This document shows positions 1 to 6,492 of a stretch of DNA of 8,935 nt, in pieces. The stretch covers positions 1 through 8,935 of the forward strand of contig JAJUFW010000087.1 of assembly GCA_029263555.1 (NCBI GenBank), read 5' to 3'. The translations under genes were made by a program, and so were the position numbers. The notes under the pieces were generated by a model, which worked only from the letters and a program-made list of their open reading frames with translations, had not been told where the DNA came from and made no database searches. Positions within the stretch are counted from its first letter, which is position 1, and each line of letters starts with the position of its first letter. The DNA is from Alphaproteobacteria bacterium. Its GTDB lineage: Bacteria > Pseudomonadota > Alphaproteobacteria > DSM-16000 > Inquilinaceae.

Positions 1-522
1 AAGGAGGGGGTTGAGCGGGTCATCGAAGAGCTTCGCAAGGATTTCGACTACATCATCTGCGACAGCCCGGCCGGGATCGAGAAGGGAGCGCTCATGGCGC
101 TCTATTTCGCGGACGAGGCGATCATCGTCACCAATCCCGAGGTGTCCAGCGTCCGCGACAGCGACCGCATTCTCGGCGTCCTCGCCTCGAAGTCCCGTCG
201 CGCCGAGAGGGGCGAGGCGCCGGTCAAGGAGCATCTGCTCCTTACCCGCTACGACCCGGCCCGGGTCGAGCGCGGCGACATGCTGAAGCTCGAGGACGTC
301 CTTGAGATCCTGTCGATCGAGCTGATCGGCGTCATTCCGGAAAGTCAGGCGGTGCTGCGGGCGTCGAACCTGGGCCAGCCGGTGATCCTGGATGCCGAGT
401 CCCAGGCCGGGCAGGCCTATGCGGACGCGGTCGGCCGTTTCCTCGGCGAGGAGATCGAGCACCGGTTCCTCAATACCGAGAGGAAGGGACTGTTCCAGCG
501 CCTGTTCCGGAGGACCGCATGA
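1..522 (+). CDS. minD: Septum site-determining ATPase MinD (5' truncated by window edge)
   Basis: MinD is the membrane-cycling ParA/MinD-family ATPase that recruits MinC to block FtsZ assembly away from midcell and is displaced by MinE. The frame is open from base 1, so the gene starts upstream. The 173 visible codons are the C-terminal part of a protein that is usually about 270 residues, so the deviant Walker A motif lies outside. Visible hallmarks are the Walker B region YIICDSPAGIEKGA near the left edge, then TNPEVSSVRDSDRILG, both highly typical of MinD. The C-terminus ends with the basic amphipathic stretch KGLFQRLFRR, the membrane-targeting helix. The stop overlaps the minE start by four bases (ATGA), indicating translational coupling. 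minC would be expected upstream, as in most minCDE operons, but is not in view. Identification is secure. Confidence 0.96.
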   Translation, partial: KEGVERVIEELRKDFDYIICDSPAGIEKGALMALYFADEAIIVTNPEVSSVRDSDRILGVLASKSRRAERGEAPVKEHLLLTRYDPARVERGDMLKLEDVLEILSIELIGVIPESQAVLRASNLGQPVILDAESQAGQAYADAVGRFLGEEIEHRFLNTERKGLFQRLFRRTA

Positions 523-803
523 GGCTCCTTGATTTCTTCCGCTCCCAGCCGAAGCCTTCGGCCGACGCAGCCAAGGAGCGCCTGCAGATCCTGCTGGCGC
601 ATGACCGCGCCGGTTCGACGCGGCCCGACTACCTGCCGATGCTGCAGCGGGACCTGCTCAAGGTCATCGCCAAATATGTGCAGATCGACGAGGAGAAGGT
701 TTCCGTGCAGCTGGACGCCAAGGGCAGCATGTCGATGCTGGAGGTCAATATCGAGCTGCCGGGCCCGCCCCCGTCGGCTGCGCCCCGTCGCGCCATCCGG
801 TGA
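519..803 (+). CDS. minE: Cell division topological specificity factor MinE
   Basis: MinE stimulates MinD ATPase and drives the pole-to-pole oscillation that confines MinC/MinD inhibition to the poles. The 94-residue product has the normal MinE length. It opens with a short amphipathic membrane-binding helix (MRLLDFFRS), followed by the MinD-contact segment AAKERLQILLAHDRAG at about residues 17-32. The C-terminal dimerisation domain follows (DYLPMLQRDLLKVIAKYV, then SMLEVNIELP). The final residues, rich in Pro, Ala and Arg, are a loose tail. The ATG lies within the end of minD (ATGA overlap), which fixes the start and implies coupled expression. It appears to be the last gene of the min operon, because the next gene is on the opposite strand. 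Confidence 0.96.
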   Translation: MRLLDFFRSQPKPSADAAKERLQILLAHDRAGSTRPDYLPMLQRDLLKVIAKYVQIDEEKVSVQLDAKGSMSMLEVNIELPGPPPSAAPRRAIR

Positions 804-830
804 CCTGAAGCGCGCTCCCGTTCCGGCCGG

Positions 831-846
831 GGGCGGAGCTCTGCCC
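831..846 (+). terminator. Possible weak hairpin after minE
   Basis: GGGCGG, tetraloop AGCT, CTGCCC forms a 6-bp GC-rich stem with one G-U pair 28 bases after the minE stop. No T-run follows, so it does not meet the criteria for an intrinsic terminator. It could be a processing barrier or chance in GC-rich DNA. Plus-strand termination of the min operon is otherwise unexplained. Confidence 0.2.
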
Positions 847-902
847 GCCGTTGCGGGGGCATGAGCAGAAGTCGCGGCGCATGAAGGCCGTGATGTCCGA
901 AG

Positions 903-933
903 AAAAAAGCGGCAGCCACGAGGGCCGCCGCTT
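903..933 (-). terminator. Intrinsic terminator of the MHS transporter gene
   Basis: Positions 907-913 (AAGCGGC) pair perfectly with 927-933 (GCCGCTT). After one mismatch, three further pairs (915-917 with 923-925) close a five-base loop. Read on the minus strand, the stem is followed by a run of six T (903-908, partly in the stem). That is the layout of a Rho-independent terminator, located 56 bases beyond the stop of the minus-strand transporter. On the plus strand the hairpin is preceded by As and not followed by a T-run, so it should act mainly on the minus strand. Confidence 0.75.
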
Positions 934-988
934 CGATTCATGAGCCCGGAGCCTTGTGCCGGGAAGGATCTCCCGGCGACCCGGCCCG

Positions 989-2557
989 TCAGTCGGAAAT
1001 CGGGTTCTTGTAGGTTTCCTTGATCAGGAAGGTCCCGATGACGAAGGTCATCAGGGCGACCAGGATCGGATACCAGAGCCCGGCATAGATGTTCCCCGTC
1101 GCGACCACGACCGAGGCCGCGATCAGCGGCAGGAAGCCGCCGAACCAGCCATTGCCCAGGTGATAGGGAAGCGACATGGACGTGTAGCGGATCCGGGTGG
1201 GGAACAGCTCCACAAGGAAGGCCGCGATCGGGCCGTAGACCATGGTCACGTAGATCATCAGCAGCGACAGCAGGACCACCACCATGAAGTGGTTGATCTG
1301 CTCAGGATCGGCCGATGTCGGGTACCCGGCGTCGTGGAGCGCGGTGTTGTATGCCTCGGAATCGAAGCCCGGGACCTCGGTCGGCCCGACGCTGAGCACC
1401 AGCGGCTCCCCGCCCTTGGACGGCCCGTGGGAATAGGGGATGCCGCGTTGGGCCAGGAGGGTGCGCGCCGCAAGACAGTCCGCGGTGTCGCAGTCGTCCG
1501 CGTTGATCACGACGGGGACCGTGCGGGCAGCGGTGTGCAGGGCGGGATTGGCGAAATAGGTCAGGCCCTGGAAAATCGGGATGACGGTGACGGCCGCCAG
1601 CAGGCAGCCGGCCATCATGATCTTCTTCCGGCCGATCCTGTCGGACAGCCAGCCGAAGATGACGAAGAACGGCGTACCGATCAGCAGCGCGATCGCAATC
1701 AGCATGTAGGCGGTCTGGTAGTCGACCTTCAGCGTGTTCTGCAGGAAGAACAGCGCATAGAACTGGCCGGTGTACCAGACCACGCCCTGCCCCGCGGTGG
1801 CGCCCAGGAGCGCCAGCAGCACGATCTTGCCGTTCGACCAGTTGGCGAAGCTTTCCGTCAGCGGCGCCTTCGAGGTCCGCCCCTGGGCCTTCAGCTCGGC
1901 GAAGATCGGCGATTCCTGCAGCTTCAGGCGGATATAGACGGAAACCGCGAGCAGGATCACGGAGACCAGGAACGGAATGCGCCAACCCCAGCTCCGGAAC
2001 GCCTCTTCGCCGGTCGTCACGCGCGTCGCCAGAATGACGAGGAGCGAAAGGAAGAAGCCGAGCGTGGCCGTGGTCTGAATCCAGCTGGTGTGTAACCCGC
2101 GCTTGTTGTCCGGCGCGTGCTCGGCGACATAGGTCGCAGCGCCGCCGTACTCGCCTCCGAGGGCCAGCCCCTGGGCCAAGCGCAGGGTCACCAGGATGAT
2201 CGGTGCGAAAATGCCGATCTGCTCATAGGTCGGCAGGACGCCCACCAGGGCCGTGGACAGGCCCATGACCACGATCGTGATCAGGAACGTGTATTTCCGG
2301 CCGATCATGTCGCCGATGCGGCCGAAGACGATGGCGCCGAACGGCCGGACTGCGAAGCCCGCGCCGAAGGTCGCAAGGCTGGCCAGGAAGCCGGCCAGCG
2401 GATGTTCGGACGGGAAGAACAGGCTGCCGAAGAACACGGCGAGCGTGCCGTAGAGATAGAAGTCGTACCATTCGAACACGGTCCCGAGAGAAGAGGCGAA
2501 GATCACCCGCCTCTCCTCCCGGGCCGAGCGGTTCTGGATGGTTGCCGCCACAGTCAT
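989..2557 (-). CDS. MFS transporter, metabolite:H+ symporter (MHS) family
   Basis: This is an inner-membrane proton-coupled uptake carrier, probably for an organic acid or similar small solute; the substrate cannot be read from sequence. The 522-residue product carries MHS (ProP/KgtP/ShiA-like) signatures. These are FEWYDFYLYG near residues 28-37 in TM1, VRPFGAIVFGRIGDMIGRK at 70-88 (motif A of the TM2-TM3 loop), LRLAQGLALGGEYGGA at 125-140 (TM4), and the second-half motif A GWLSDRIGRKK at 302-312. An unusually long soluble segment of about 88 residues (337-424), with cysteines at 356 and 361, separates two late membrane helices. It is probably periplasmic. An upstream in-frame GTG at 2602 would add 15 residues. 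I prefer the ATG at 2557 because a GGGGAG ribosome site stands nine bases before it and the protein then begins near the conserved first helix. The gene stands alone and has its own terminator. Confidence 0.9.
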   Translation of the reverse strand: MTVAATIQNRSAREERRVIFASSLGTVFEWYDFYLYGTLAVFFGSLFFPSEHPLAGFLASLATFGAGFAVRPFGAIVFGRIGDMIGRKYTFLITIVVMGLSTALVGVLPTYEQIGIFAPIILVTLRLAQGLALGGEYGGAATYVAEHAPDNKRGLHTSWIQTTATLGFFLSLLVILATRVTTGEEAFRSWGWRIPFLVSVILLAVSVYIRLKLQESPIFAELKAQGRTSKAPLTESFANWSNGKIVLLALLGATAGQGVVWYTGQFYALFFLQNTLKVDYQTAYMLIAIALLIGTPFFVIFGWLSDRIGRKKIMMAGCLLAAVTVIPIFQGLTYFANPALHTAARTVPVVINADDCDTADCLAARTLLAQRGIPYSHGPSKGGEPLVLSVGPTEVPGFDSEAYNTALHDAGYPTSADPEQINHFMVVVLLSLLMIYVTMVYGPIAAFLVELFPTRIRYTSMSLPYHLGNGWFGGFLPLIAASVVVATGNIYAGLWYPILVALMTFVIGTFLIKETYKNPISD

Positions 2558-2566
2558 GACCGTTTG

Positions 2567-2572
2567 CTCCCC
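2567..2572 (-). promoter_or_regulatory. Ribosome binding site that decides the transporter start
   Basis: On the minus strand GGGGAG lies nine bases before the ATG at 2557. The alternative GTG at 2602 has only a weak GGAA-like sequence in front. This favours the shorter protein. Confidence 0.6.
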
Positions 2573-2680
2573 ATCAGTCTTGATGTCGTTGTTGCCCCCC
2601 ACTTCCAGGACCCGACCTTCGGCCGCCGGTCATGAAACCGAGCGGCTGCCGGAGCCGGGCGCCTGCGCCGGCCTGGAAGC

Positions 2681-2712
2681 GGGATCACCCCCTGTATACA
2701 AGGGTAGATCCC
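2681..2712. promoter_or_regulatory. Nested palindrome, candidate operator of the transporter gene
   Basis: The core TGTATACA (2693-2700) is a perfect 8-bp palindrome. It is flanked by CCC/GGG after one mismatched position, then by an outer inverted repeat GGGATC (2681-2686) and GATCCC (2707-2712). It lies about 125-155 bases upstream of the transporter ATG. From established knowledge, FCD-type GntR regulators of organic-acid genes often bind sites built around TTGTATACAA, and this core differs little from that. The minus-strand TATACA could also serve as a -10 element, which would place the operator over the promoter. The assignment is inference. Confidence 0.35.
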
Positions 2713-2820
2713 CTTGATGACGTACCTGGCATTGAACTGCCGGATGTTGTCTTGAACTCCGTAGCGTTGACTCAGAAGAGGGGCAAATGAATGGTATCAC
2801 GGTGCTTTCTGTCGGCAACA

Positions 2821-2850
2821 ACAATATTGCAGAGTTATTGTGATATTGTG
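2821..2850. repeat. AT-rich inverted and direct repeats
   Basis: ACAATAT (2821-2827) is inverted as ATATTGT (2843-2849), with arms separated by 15 bases. TATTGTG also occurs twice in direct orientation (2836-2842 and 2844-2850), with an 8-base period. This sits in an AT-rich island between two divergent genes, where a promoter or regulator site is expected. No known regulator consensus was recognised. Confidence 0.35.
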
Positions 2851-2866
2851 CGGACAGAAGGGGAAT

Positions 2867-2944
2867 ACTTGGATTTGGGCATAATCAATCAATAATCCGC
2901 CCCGAATCTGCCGCATTTTCGAGGCCCGGCACTTGGATTCGGGC
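2867..2944 (+). repeat. Direct repeat pair, 14 bases, 13 identical
   Basis: ACTTGGATTTGGGC at 2867-2880 recurs as ACTTGGATTCGGGC at 2931-2944, with start points 64 bases apart. Both copies lie upstream of ppk2. They could be paired protein-binding sites or the remnant of a small duplication. No function can be assigned. Confidence 0.45.
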
Positions 2945-2972
2945 GCCCGGACGAGCGGGCCGGATCTCCTGT

Positions 2973-3033
2973 TCCCGCATCTTCCGCCGGGACGGCAGAA
3001 CGTCCCGGAGACTGGACCGTTCCTGTTGCGGGA
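2973..3033 (+). other. Structured leader upstream of ppk2
   Basis: A perfect 8-bp stem (CCGGGACG 2987-2994 with CGTCCCGG 3001-3008, loop GCAGAA) is enclosed by a longer-range pairing of TCCCGCA (2973-2979) with TGCGGGA (3027-3033). GTCCCG (3002-3007) can alternatively pair with a second CGGGAC at 3029-3034. The two states exclude each other, as in attenuators, but no T-run follows either hairpin. Whether this DNA is transcribed as the ppk2 leader is unknown. Confidence 0.3.
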
Positions 3034-3067
3034 CACGGGGGCCGGCCTTGGGGCGGCCCGACACGAC

Positions 3068-3074
3068 GGGGGAG
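3068..3074 (+). promoter_or_regulatory. Ribosome binding site that decides the ppk2 start
   Basis: GGGGGAG with a six-base spacer precedes the ATG at 3081. The longer in-frame option, a TTG at 3048, has no such site, so the ATG is preferred. Confidence 0.7.
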
Positions 3075-3080
3075 ATACGG

Positions 3081-3968
3081 ATGACTGGAGCCGTCGTTGG
3101 CGCATTGGCGGAATGGCGGGTCACGCCAGGCCGGCCGTTTCGGCTGGCCGACCTGCCCTATGACCGCTCGATACCGGGCAGGACGCACGATCGGGCGATC
3201 GACGCCTTTCATCGAAGCCTCCAGGCGATCCAGCAGGCCTATTTTGCGACGGGCGACCGGGCTGTCATCGTGTTCGAGGGCTGGGACGCGGCGGGCAAGG
3301 GCGGAACGATCCGCCGACTGACGGCAGCCATGGACCCGCGCGCCTTCCACGTCTGGCCGATCGGTGCGCCGATCGACCGGGAGAAGGGGAAGCACTATCT
3401 CTTCCGCTTCTGGCAGCGTCTGCCCGATCCCGGGACGATCGCGATCTTCGACCGGTCCTGGTACGGCCGGGTCCTGGTGGAGCGGGTCGAGGGCCTGGCG
3501 ACCGAGGTCGAGTGGCGGCGCGCCTATGACGAGATCAACGGATTCGAGCGCGTGCTGACGGATGACGGGGTCCGCGTCGTGAAGTTCTACCTTCACATCG
3601 ATCCGGAGGAGCAGCTGAAGCGTTTCCGTTCGCGATTGGAGAATCCCTACAAGCGGTGGAAGCTGTCCTACGAGGATTTCCGCAATCGCCGGCGATGGTC
3701 GGACTACGTGGCGGCGGTCGAGGAGATGGTGTCGCGGACGTCGACCGAGGCGGCCCCTTGGGTCGTCATCCCTGCGAACGACAAGAAATACGCCCGGGTG
3801 AACGCGATCGGGGCCGTCGTGGATGTTCTTGCGGCCGGTGTCGATCTTTCGCCGCGCCTTCTGTCGCCCGAGGTCGCGGCCGAAGCCGAAGCGGAGCTCG
3901 GCGTCGTGGTGCCCCCGGAACTCGTCGCCCGGAGCAACGGCACCGGCGGGCGCAAGCTGAGGGGCTGA
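3081..3968 (+). CDS. Polyphosphate kinase 2 family protein (PAP-like, single domain)
   Basis: PPK2 enzymes transfer phosphate from inorganic polyphosphate to nucleoside mono- or diphosphates in the cytoplasm, recharging AMP/ADP or GDP. The 295-residue product has the PPK2 fold signatures: Walker A GWDAAGKGG at residues 67-75 (Lys73), and the Walker B/lid region FDRSWYGRVLVERVEG around 123-138 (Asp124, Arg125). FYLHIDPEEQLKRF and NPYKRWKLSYEDFRNR follow, ending with NDKKYARVNAIGAVVDVL. As I recall the family, these motifs match the catalytic domain of polyphosphate:AMP phosphotransferase (class II, usually two tandem PPK2 domains of about 500 residues) better than class I ADP-phosphorylating enzymes. 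Here only one domain is present. Substrate preference (AMP, ADP or GDP) is therefore inferred. The last 40 or so residues, rich in Ala, Glu and Gly, are a divergent tail. A G-U-containing 8-bp hairpin (3129-3149) lies in the early codons. ettA starts 90 bases downstream on the same strand. Confidence 0.92.
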   Translation: MTGAVVGALAEWRVTPGRPFRLADLPYDRSIPGRTHDRAIDAFHRSLQAIQQAYFATGDRAVIVFEGWDAAGKGGTIRRLTAAMDPRAFHVWPIGAPIDREKGKHYLFRFWQRLPDPGTIAIFDRSWYGRVLVERVEGLATEVEWRRAYDEINGFERVLTDDGVRVVKFYLHIDPEEQLKRFRSRLENPYKRWKLSYEDFRNRRRWSDYVAAVEEMVSRTSTEAAPWVVIPANDKKYARVNAIGAVVDVLAAGVDLSPRLLSPEVAAEAEAELGVVVPPELVARSNGTGGRKLRG

Positions 3969-3980
3969 AAGACCGCCACC

Positions 3981-4009
3981 CTGTTAATTTCCCTGCCGTT
4001 GCGCTACAA
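3981..4009 (+). promoter_or_regulatory. ettA: Possible promoter of ettA
   Basis: CTGTTA (3981-3986), a 17-base spacer and CTACAA (4004-4009) give a poor match to -35/-10 elements in the 90-base gap between ppk2 and ettA. A start near 4016 would leave a leader of about 43 bases. The match is weak, and read-through from ppk2 is equally possible. Confidence 0.2.
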
Positions 4010-4058
4010 CCGCCGCCCGCAACACATTCCCGACAAAGCGACGGAGCGAGGAAGGGCC

Positions 4059-5741
4059 ATGGCCTCCTACCAATACATCTACGTCATGAAGGACGTGACC
4101 AAGGCCTATCCCGGCGGCAAGAAGGTGCTGGAGAACATCTGGCTGTCCTTCCTGCCGGGGGCGAAGATCGGCGTGCTAGGCCCCAACGGCGCCGGCAAGT
4201 CGACGCTTCTCAGGATCATGGCTGGGCTGGACAAGGAGTTCACGGGCGAGGCCTGGGCTGCCGAAGGCGCCAAGGTCGGCTATCTGCCGCAGGAGCCGCA
4301 GCTTGATCCCACCAAGACCGTCCAGGAAAACGTCATGGAGGGGCTGGGAGAAATCCATGACCTGGTACGGCGATTCGAGGAGGTGAGCCTCAAGTTCGGC
4401 GAGGTCACCGACGATGACGAGATGAACGCCCTCATCGCCGAGCAGGCCGAGCTTCAGGAAAAGATTGACGCCGCCGATGCCTGGGATCTCGATCGCACCG
4501 TCGAGATTGCGATGGATGCGCTGCGCTGCCCGCCCGGCGATGCCGATGTCTCGAAGCTTTCCGGCGGCGAGCGGCGGCGCGTCGCCCTGTGCAAGCTGCT
4601 GCTCTCCAAGCCGGACCTTCTCCTGCTCGACGAGCCGACGAACCATCTGGATGCCGAAAGCGTCGCCTGGCTCGAGCGCCATCTACGGGAATATTCCGGC
4701 ACCGTGGTCATGGTGACCCACGACCGATATTTCCTCGACAACGTGACCGGATGGATCCTCGAGCTCGATCGTGGACGGGGCATTCCTTACGAGGGCAACT
4801 ATTCGGCCTATCTTGACGCCAAGCAGAAGCGTCTCGAGCAAGAGGCGCGCCAGGAGGCGGCCCGGCAGCGGACCCTGGATGCCGAGCTGGAGTGGATCCG
4901 GGCAGGCGCCAGGGGGCGCCAGGCCAAGCAGAAGGCCCGCATCAACGCCTATGAGGAGCTGTTGGCCCAGTCCCGGGACAAGGCCGCGGGGCCCGGGCAG
5001 ATCGTCATCCCGACCCCGCCGCGGCTGGGGGACCTGGTCATCCAGGCCGAAGGCGTCGCCAAGGGTTACGGCGATCGCCTGCTGTTCGAAAATCTCTCGT
5101 TCAATCTGCCCAAGGGCGGCATCGTCGGCGTCATCGGTCCGAACGGCGCCGGTAAGACCACGCTGTTCCGGATGATCGTCGGCCAGGAGGTCCCCGACGA
5201 GGGCAGCTTCCGGATCGGCGACACCGTCGTGCTGGGCTATGTGGACCAGAGCCGCGACGCGCTGGACCCGAACAAGACGGTCTGGGAGGAGATCTCCGAA
5301 GGCCTCGACGAAATAGACCTCGGCAAGCGCAAGATGCCGAGCCGGGCCTATGTCGGCGCCTTCAACTTCAAGGGTCCGGACCAGCAGAAGAAGGTCGGGC
5401 AGCTTTCCGGCGGCGAGCGCAACCGCGTCCACATGGCGAAGATGCTGAAGTCCGGCGCCAACCTGATCCTGCTGGACGAGCCGACGAACGATCTGGACGT
5501 CGATACGCTGCGGGCCCTGGAAGAGGCGCTCCTGGACTTTCCAGGCTGCGCCGTCGTGATCAGCCACGACCGATGGTTCCTAGACCGGATCGCGACGCAC
5601 ATCCTGGCCTTCGAAGGCGACAGCCAGGTGGTCTGGTTCGAAGGCAACTACCAGGACTATGAAGCCGATCGGAAGCGCCGCCTTGGCGACGAGGCCGATC
5701 AGCCGCACCGGATCAAGTACAAGCCCCTGACCCGCGGCTGA
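4059..5741 (+). CDS. ettA: Energy-dependent translational throttle protein EttA (ABC-F ATPase)
   Basis: EttA binds the ribosomal E site and gates entry into the elongation cycle according to the ATP/ADP ratio. The 560-residue product (555 in E. coli) aligns well with the E. coli protein as I recall it. NBD1 has Walker A GPNGAGKST at 41-49, a signature LSGGE at 167-171, and Walker B DEPTNHLD at 191-198 with catalytic Glu192. NBD2 has Walker A GPNGAGKTT at 360-368, LSGGE at 449-453, and DEPTNDLD at 473-480 with catalytic Glu474. Both sites look active. The linker between them (around 250-320, LDAKQKRLEQEARQEAARQR onward) is the charged P-site tRNA interaction motif. The arm insertion sits in NBD1 after YLPQEPQLDP. 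There are no membrane segments, so it is not a transporter. The ATG at 4059 has an AGGAAGG site just before it and yields the family-typical N-terminus MASYQYIYVM. A TTG 60 bases upstream is unlikely to be used. Confidence 0.96.
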   Translation: MASYQYIYVMKDVTKAYPGGKKVLENIWLSFLPGAKIGVLGPNGAGKSTLLRIMAGLDKEFTGEAWAAEGAKVGYLPQEPQLDPTKTVQENVMEGLGEIHDLVRRFEEVSLKFGEVTDDDEMNALIAEQAELQEKIDAADAWDLDRTVEIAMDALRCPPGDADVSKLSGGERRRVALCKLLLSKPDLLLLDEPTNHLDAESVAWLERHLREYSGTVVMVTHDRYFLDNVTGWILELDRGRGIPYEGNYSAYLDAKQKRLEQEARQEAARQRTLDAELEWIRAGARGRQAKQKARINAYEELLAQSRDKAAGPGQIVIPTPPRLGDLVIQAEGVAKGYGDRLLFENLSFNLPKGGIVGVIGPNGAGKTTLFRMIVGQEVPDEGSFRIGDTVVLGYVDQSRDALDPNKTVWEEISEGLDEIDLGKRKMPSRAYVGAFNFKGPDQQKKVGQLSGGERNRVHMAKMLKSGANLILLDEPTNDLDVDTLRALEEALLDFPGCAVVISHDRWFLDRIATHILAFEGDSQVVWFEGNYQDYEADRKRRLGDEADQPHRIKYKPLTRG

Positions 5742-5796
5742 GGATGTCCCATGGCCCCGCGCACCGCTGGCCGGATCGGACGGAAGGCGGTGTGCG

Positions 5797-6453
5797 GTGG
5801 CTGAGGCGTCCCCCGGGCCGCGGGAGCGGCAGCGAGGGCCGTCGGCCGACGCCCGGCGCATGTCGGAACTGCTGCGGGATCTCGCGGCCGGCGAGGGGCC
5901 GGAACGGATCTCGGTCGGCGACGTTCTGGGCAGGCTGAGCGGCCGCTCCTTCGGCGCCCTGATCCTGATCTTCGCGCTGCCAGGGCTCGTTCCGGGGCCG
6001 CCGGGCATCGGCGGCATTTTCGGGCTGCTGATCCTGTTTCTCGGCCTGCAGATGGCGGCCGGTTACGATCGGCCCTGGCTGCCCCGCACGATCACCCGCC
6101 GATCGATCACCCGGGCCGATCTTCAGCGGATGCTGGCGCGCGCCCTGCCGGTCCTCTCCAGGCTCGAGCGCCTGTGTCGGCCGCGCCTCTGTGGCGTTAC
6201 GGCCGGAACCGCCAAGCGTATGATCGGGCTCATGGTCATGGTCCTGGGGGCGGCGCTCGTGGTGCCGGTGCCGCTCACCAACTTCCTGCCGGCGGCCGCG
6301 ATGGTGGTGCTGGCGGTCGGCTTCGTCGAACGGGACGGCGTCGTCGTCCTGATCGGGCTCGTGGCCGGCGCGGTCGCCTGCGCCGTCGTCCTCGGCGCGG
6401 GGCTTTCGCTGATCGCCGGCGCCCTCATGCTGACCGGCGGGACGGGGGAATGA
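5797..6453 (+). CDS. ExoD-family membrane protein
   Basis: The 218-residue product matches the ExoD family (exopolysaccharide synthesis, ExoD), integral membrane proteins named after a Rhizobium gene affecting exopolysaccharide and alkali tolerance. Their biochemical role is unknown. The N-terminal 50 residues are soluble and charged. Two hydrophobic blocks follow: about 51-88 (ALPGLVPGPPGIGGIFGLLI, then GLQ), and about 143-213, containing VPVPLTNFLPAAAMVVLAVG followed by ERDG. Between them are WLPR and a basic amphipathic stretch. The Pro/Gly-rich hairpins and the NFLPA...G...RDG motif are the family marks. The chosen start is a GTG with GGAAGG nine bases before it. An in-frame ATG at 5860 (residue 22) is a possible alternative. 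The gene follows ettA by 55 bases on the same strand and could share its transcript, though no functional link is evident. Confidence 0.85.
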   Translation: MAEASPGPRERQRGPSADARRMSELLRDLAAGEGPERISVGDVLGRLSGRSFGALILIFALPGLVPGPPGIGGIFGLLILFLGLQMAAGYDRPWLPRTITRRSITRADLQRMLARALPVLSRLERLCRPRLCGVTAGTAKRMIGLMVMVLGAALVVPVPLTNFLPAAAMVVLAVGFVERDGVVVLIGLVAGAVACAVVLGAGLSLIAGALMLTGGTGE

Positions 6454-6492
6454 CCGCGTCCCTCCGGGGGCAGGCGCAACGGCCGACGCCCG

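Larger units (their letters stand above)
2558..3080. other. Divergent intergenic region between the MHS transporter and ppk2
   Basis: No convincing gene fits in these 523 bases; the reading frames crossing it have no recognisable protein features. It must hold the promoters of the minus-strand transporter and probably of ppk2. It contains a nested palindrome at 2681-2712, an AT-rich island around 2815-2900 in otherwise GC-rich DNA, a near-perfect 14-base direct repeat (2867-2880 and 2931-2944), and strong hairpins at 2987-3008 and 2973-3033. A second direct repeat, TTGAACT at 2732-2738 and 2752-2758, is spaced by exactly 20 bases (about two helical turns). I found no clean sigma-70 -35/-10 pair. 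Confidence 0.6.

Noticed and set aside
956..2095. 379-codon open frame on the plus strand opposite the transporter
   Set aside because: It is antisense to a clear MHS transporter, shows low-complexity Gly/Arg/Asp/Gln/His-rich composition typical of antisense frames in GC-rich DNA, and has no recognisable motif.
2836..2855. CRP/FNR-like site in the AT-rich island
   Set aside because: One TTGTGA half is present but the matching TCACA or ATCAA half is missing at the required spacing.
2889..3596. 235-codon open frame on the minus strand across ppk2 and its leader
   Set aside because: It is antisense to PPK2 motifs and runs through the hairpin-rich intergenic region; composition is that of a shadow frame.
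4683..5567. 294-codon open frame on the minus strand inside ettA
   Set aside because: It is an antisense shadow of ettA; the plus-strand frame has complete ABC-F motifs and this one has no domain features.
5751..5804. 17-codon mini-ORF between ettA and exoD, overlapping the exoD GTG start
   Set aside because: It has an ATG with AGGA upstream and a stop overlapping exoD, so a coupling leader is conceivable. It is too short and has no conservation evidence, so I do not annotate it.
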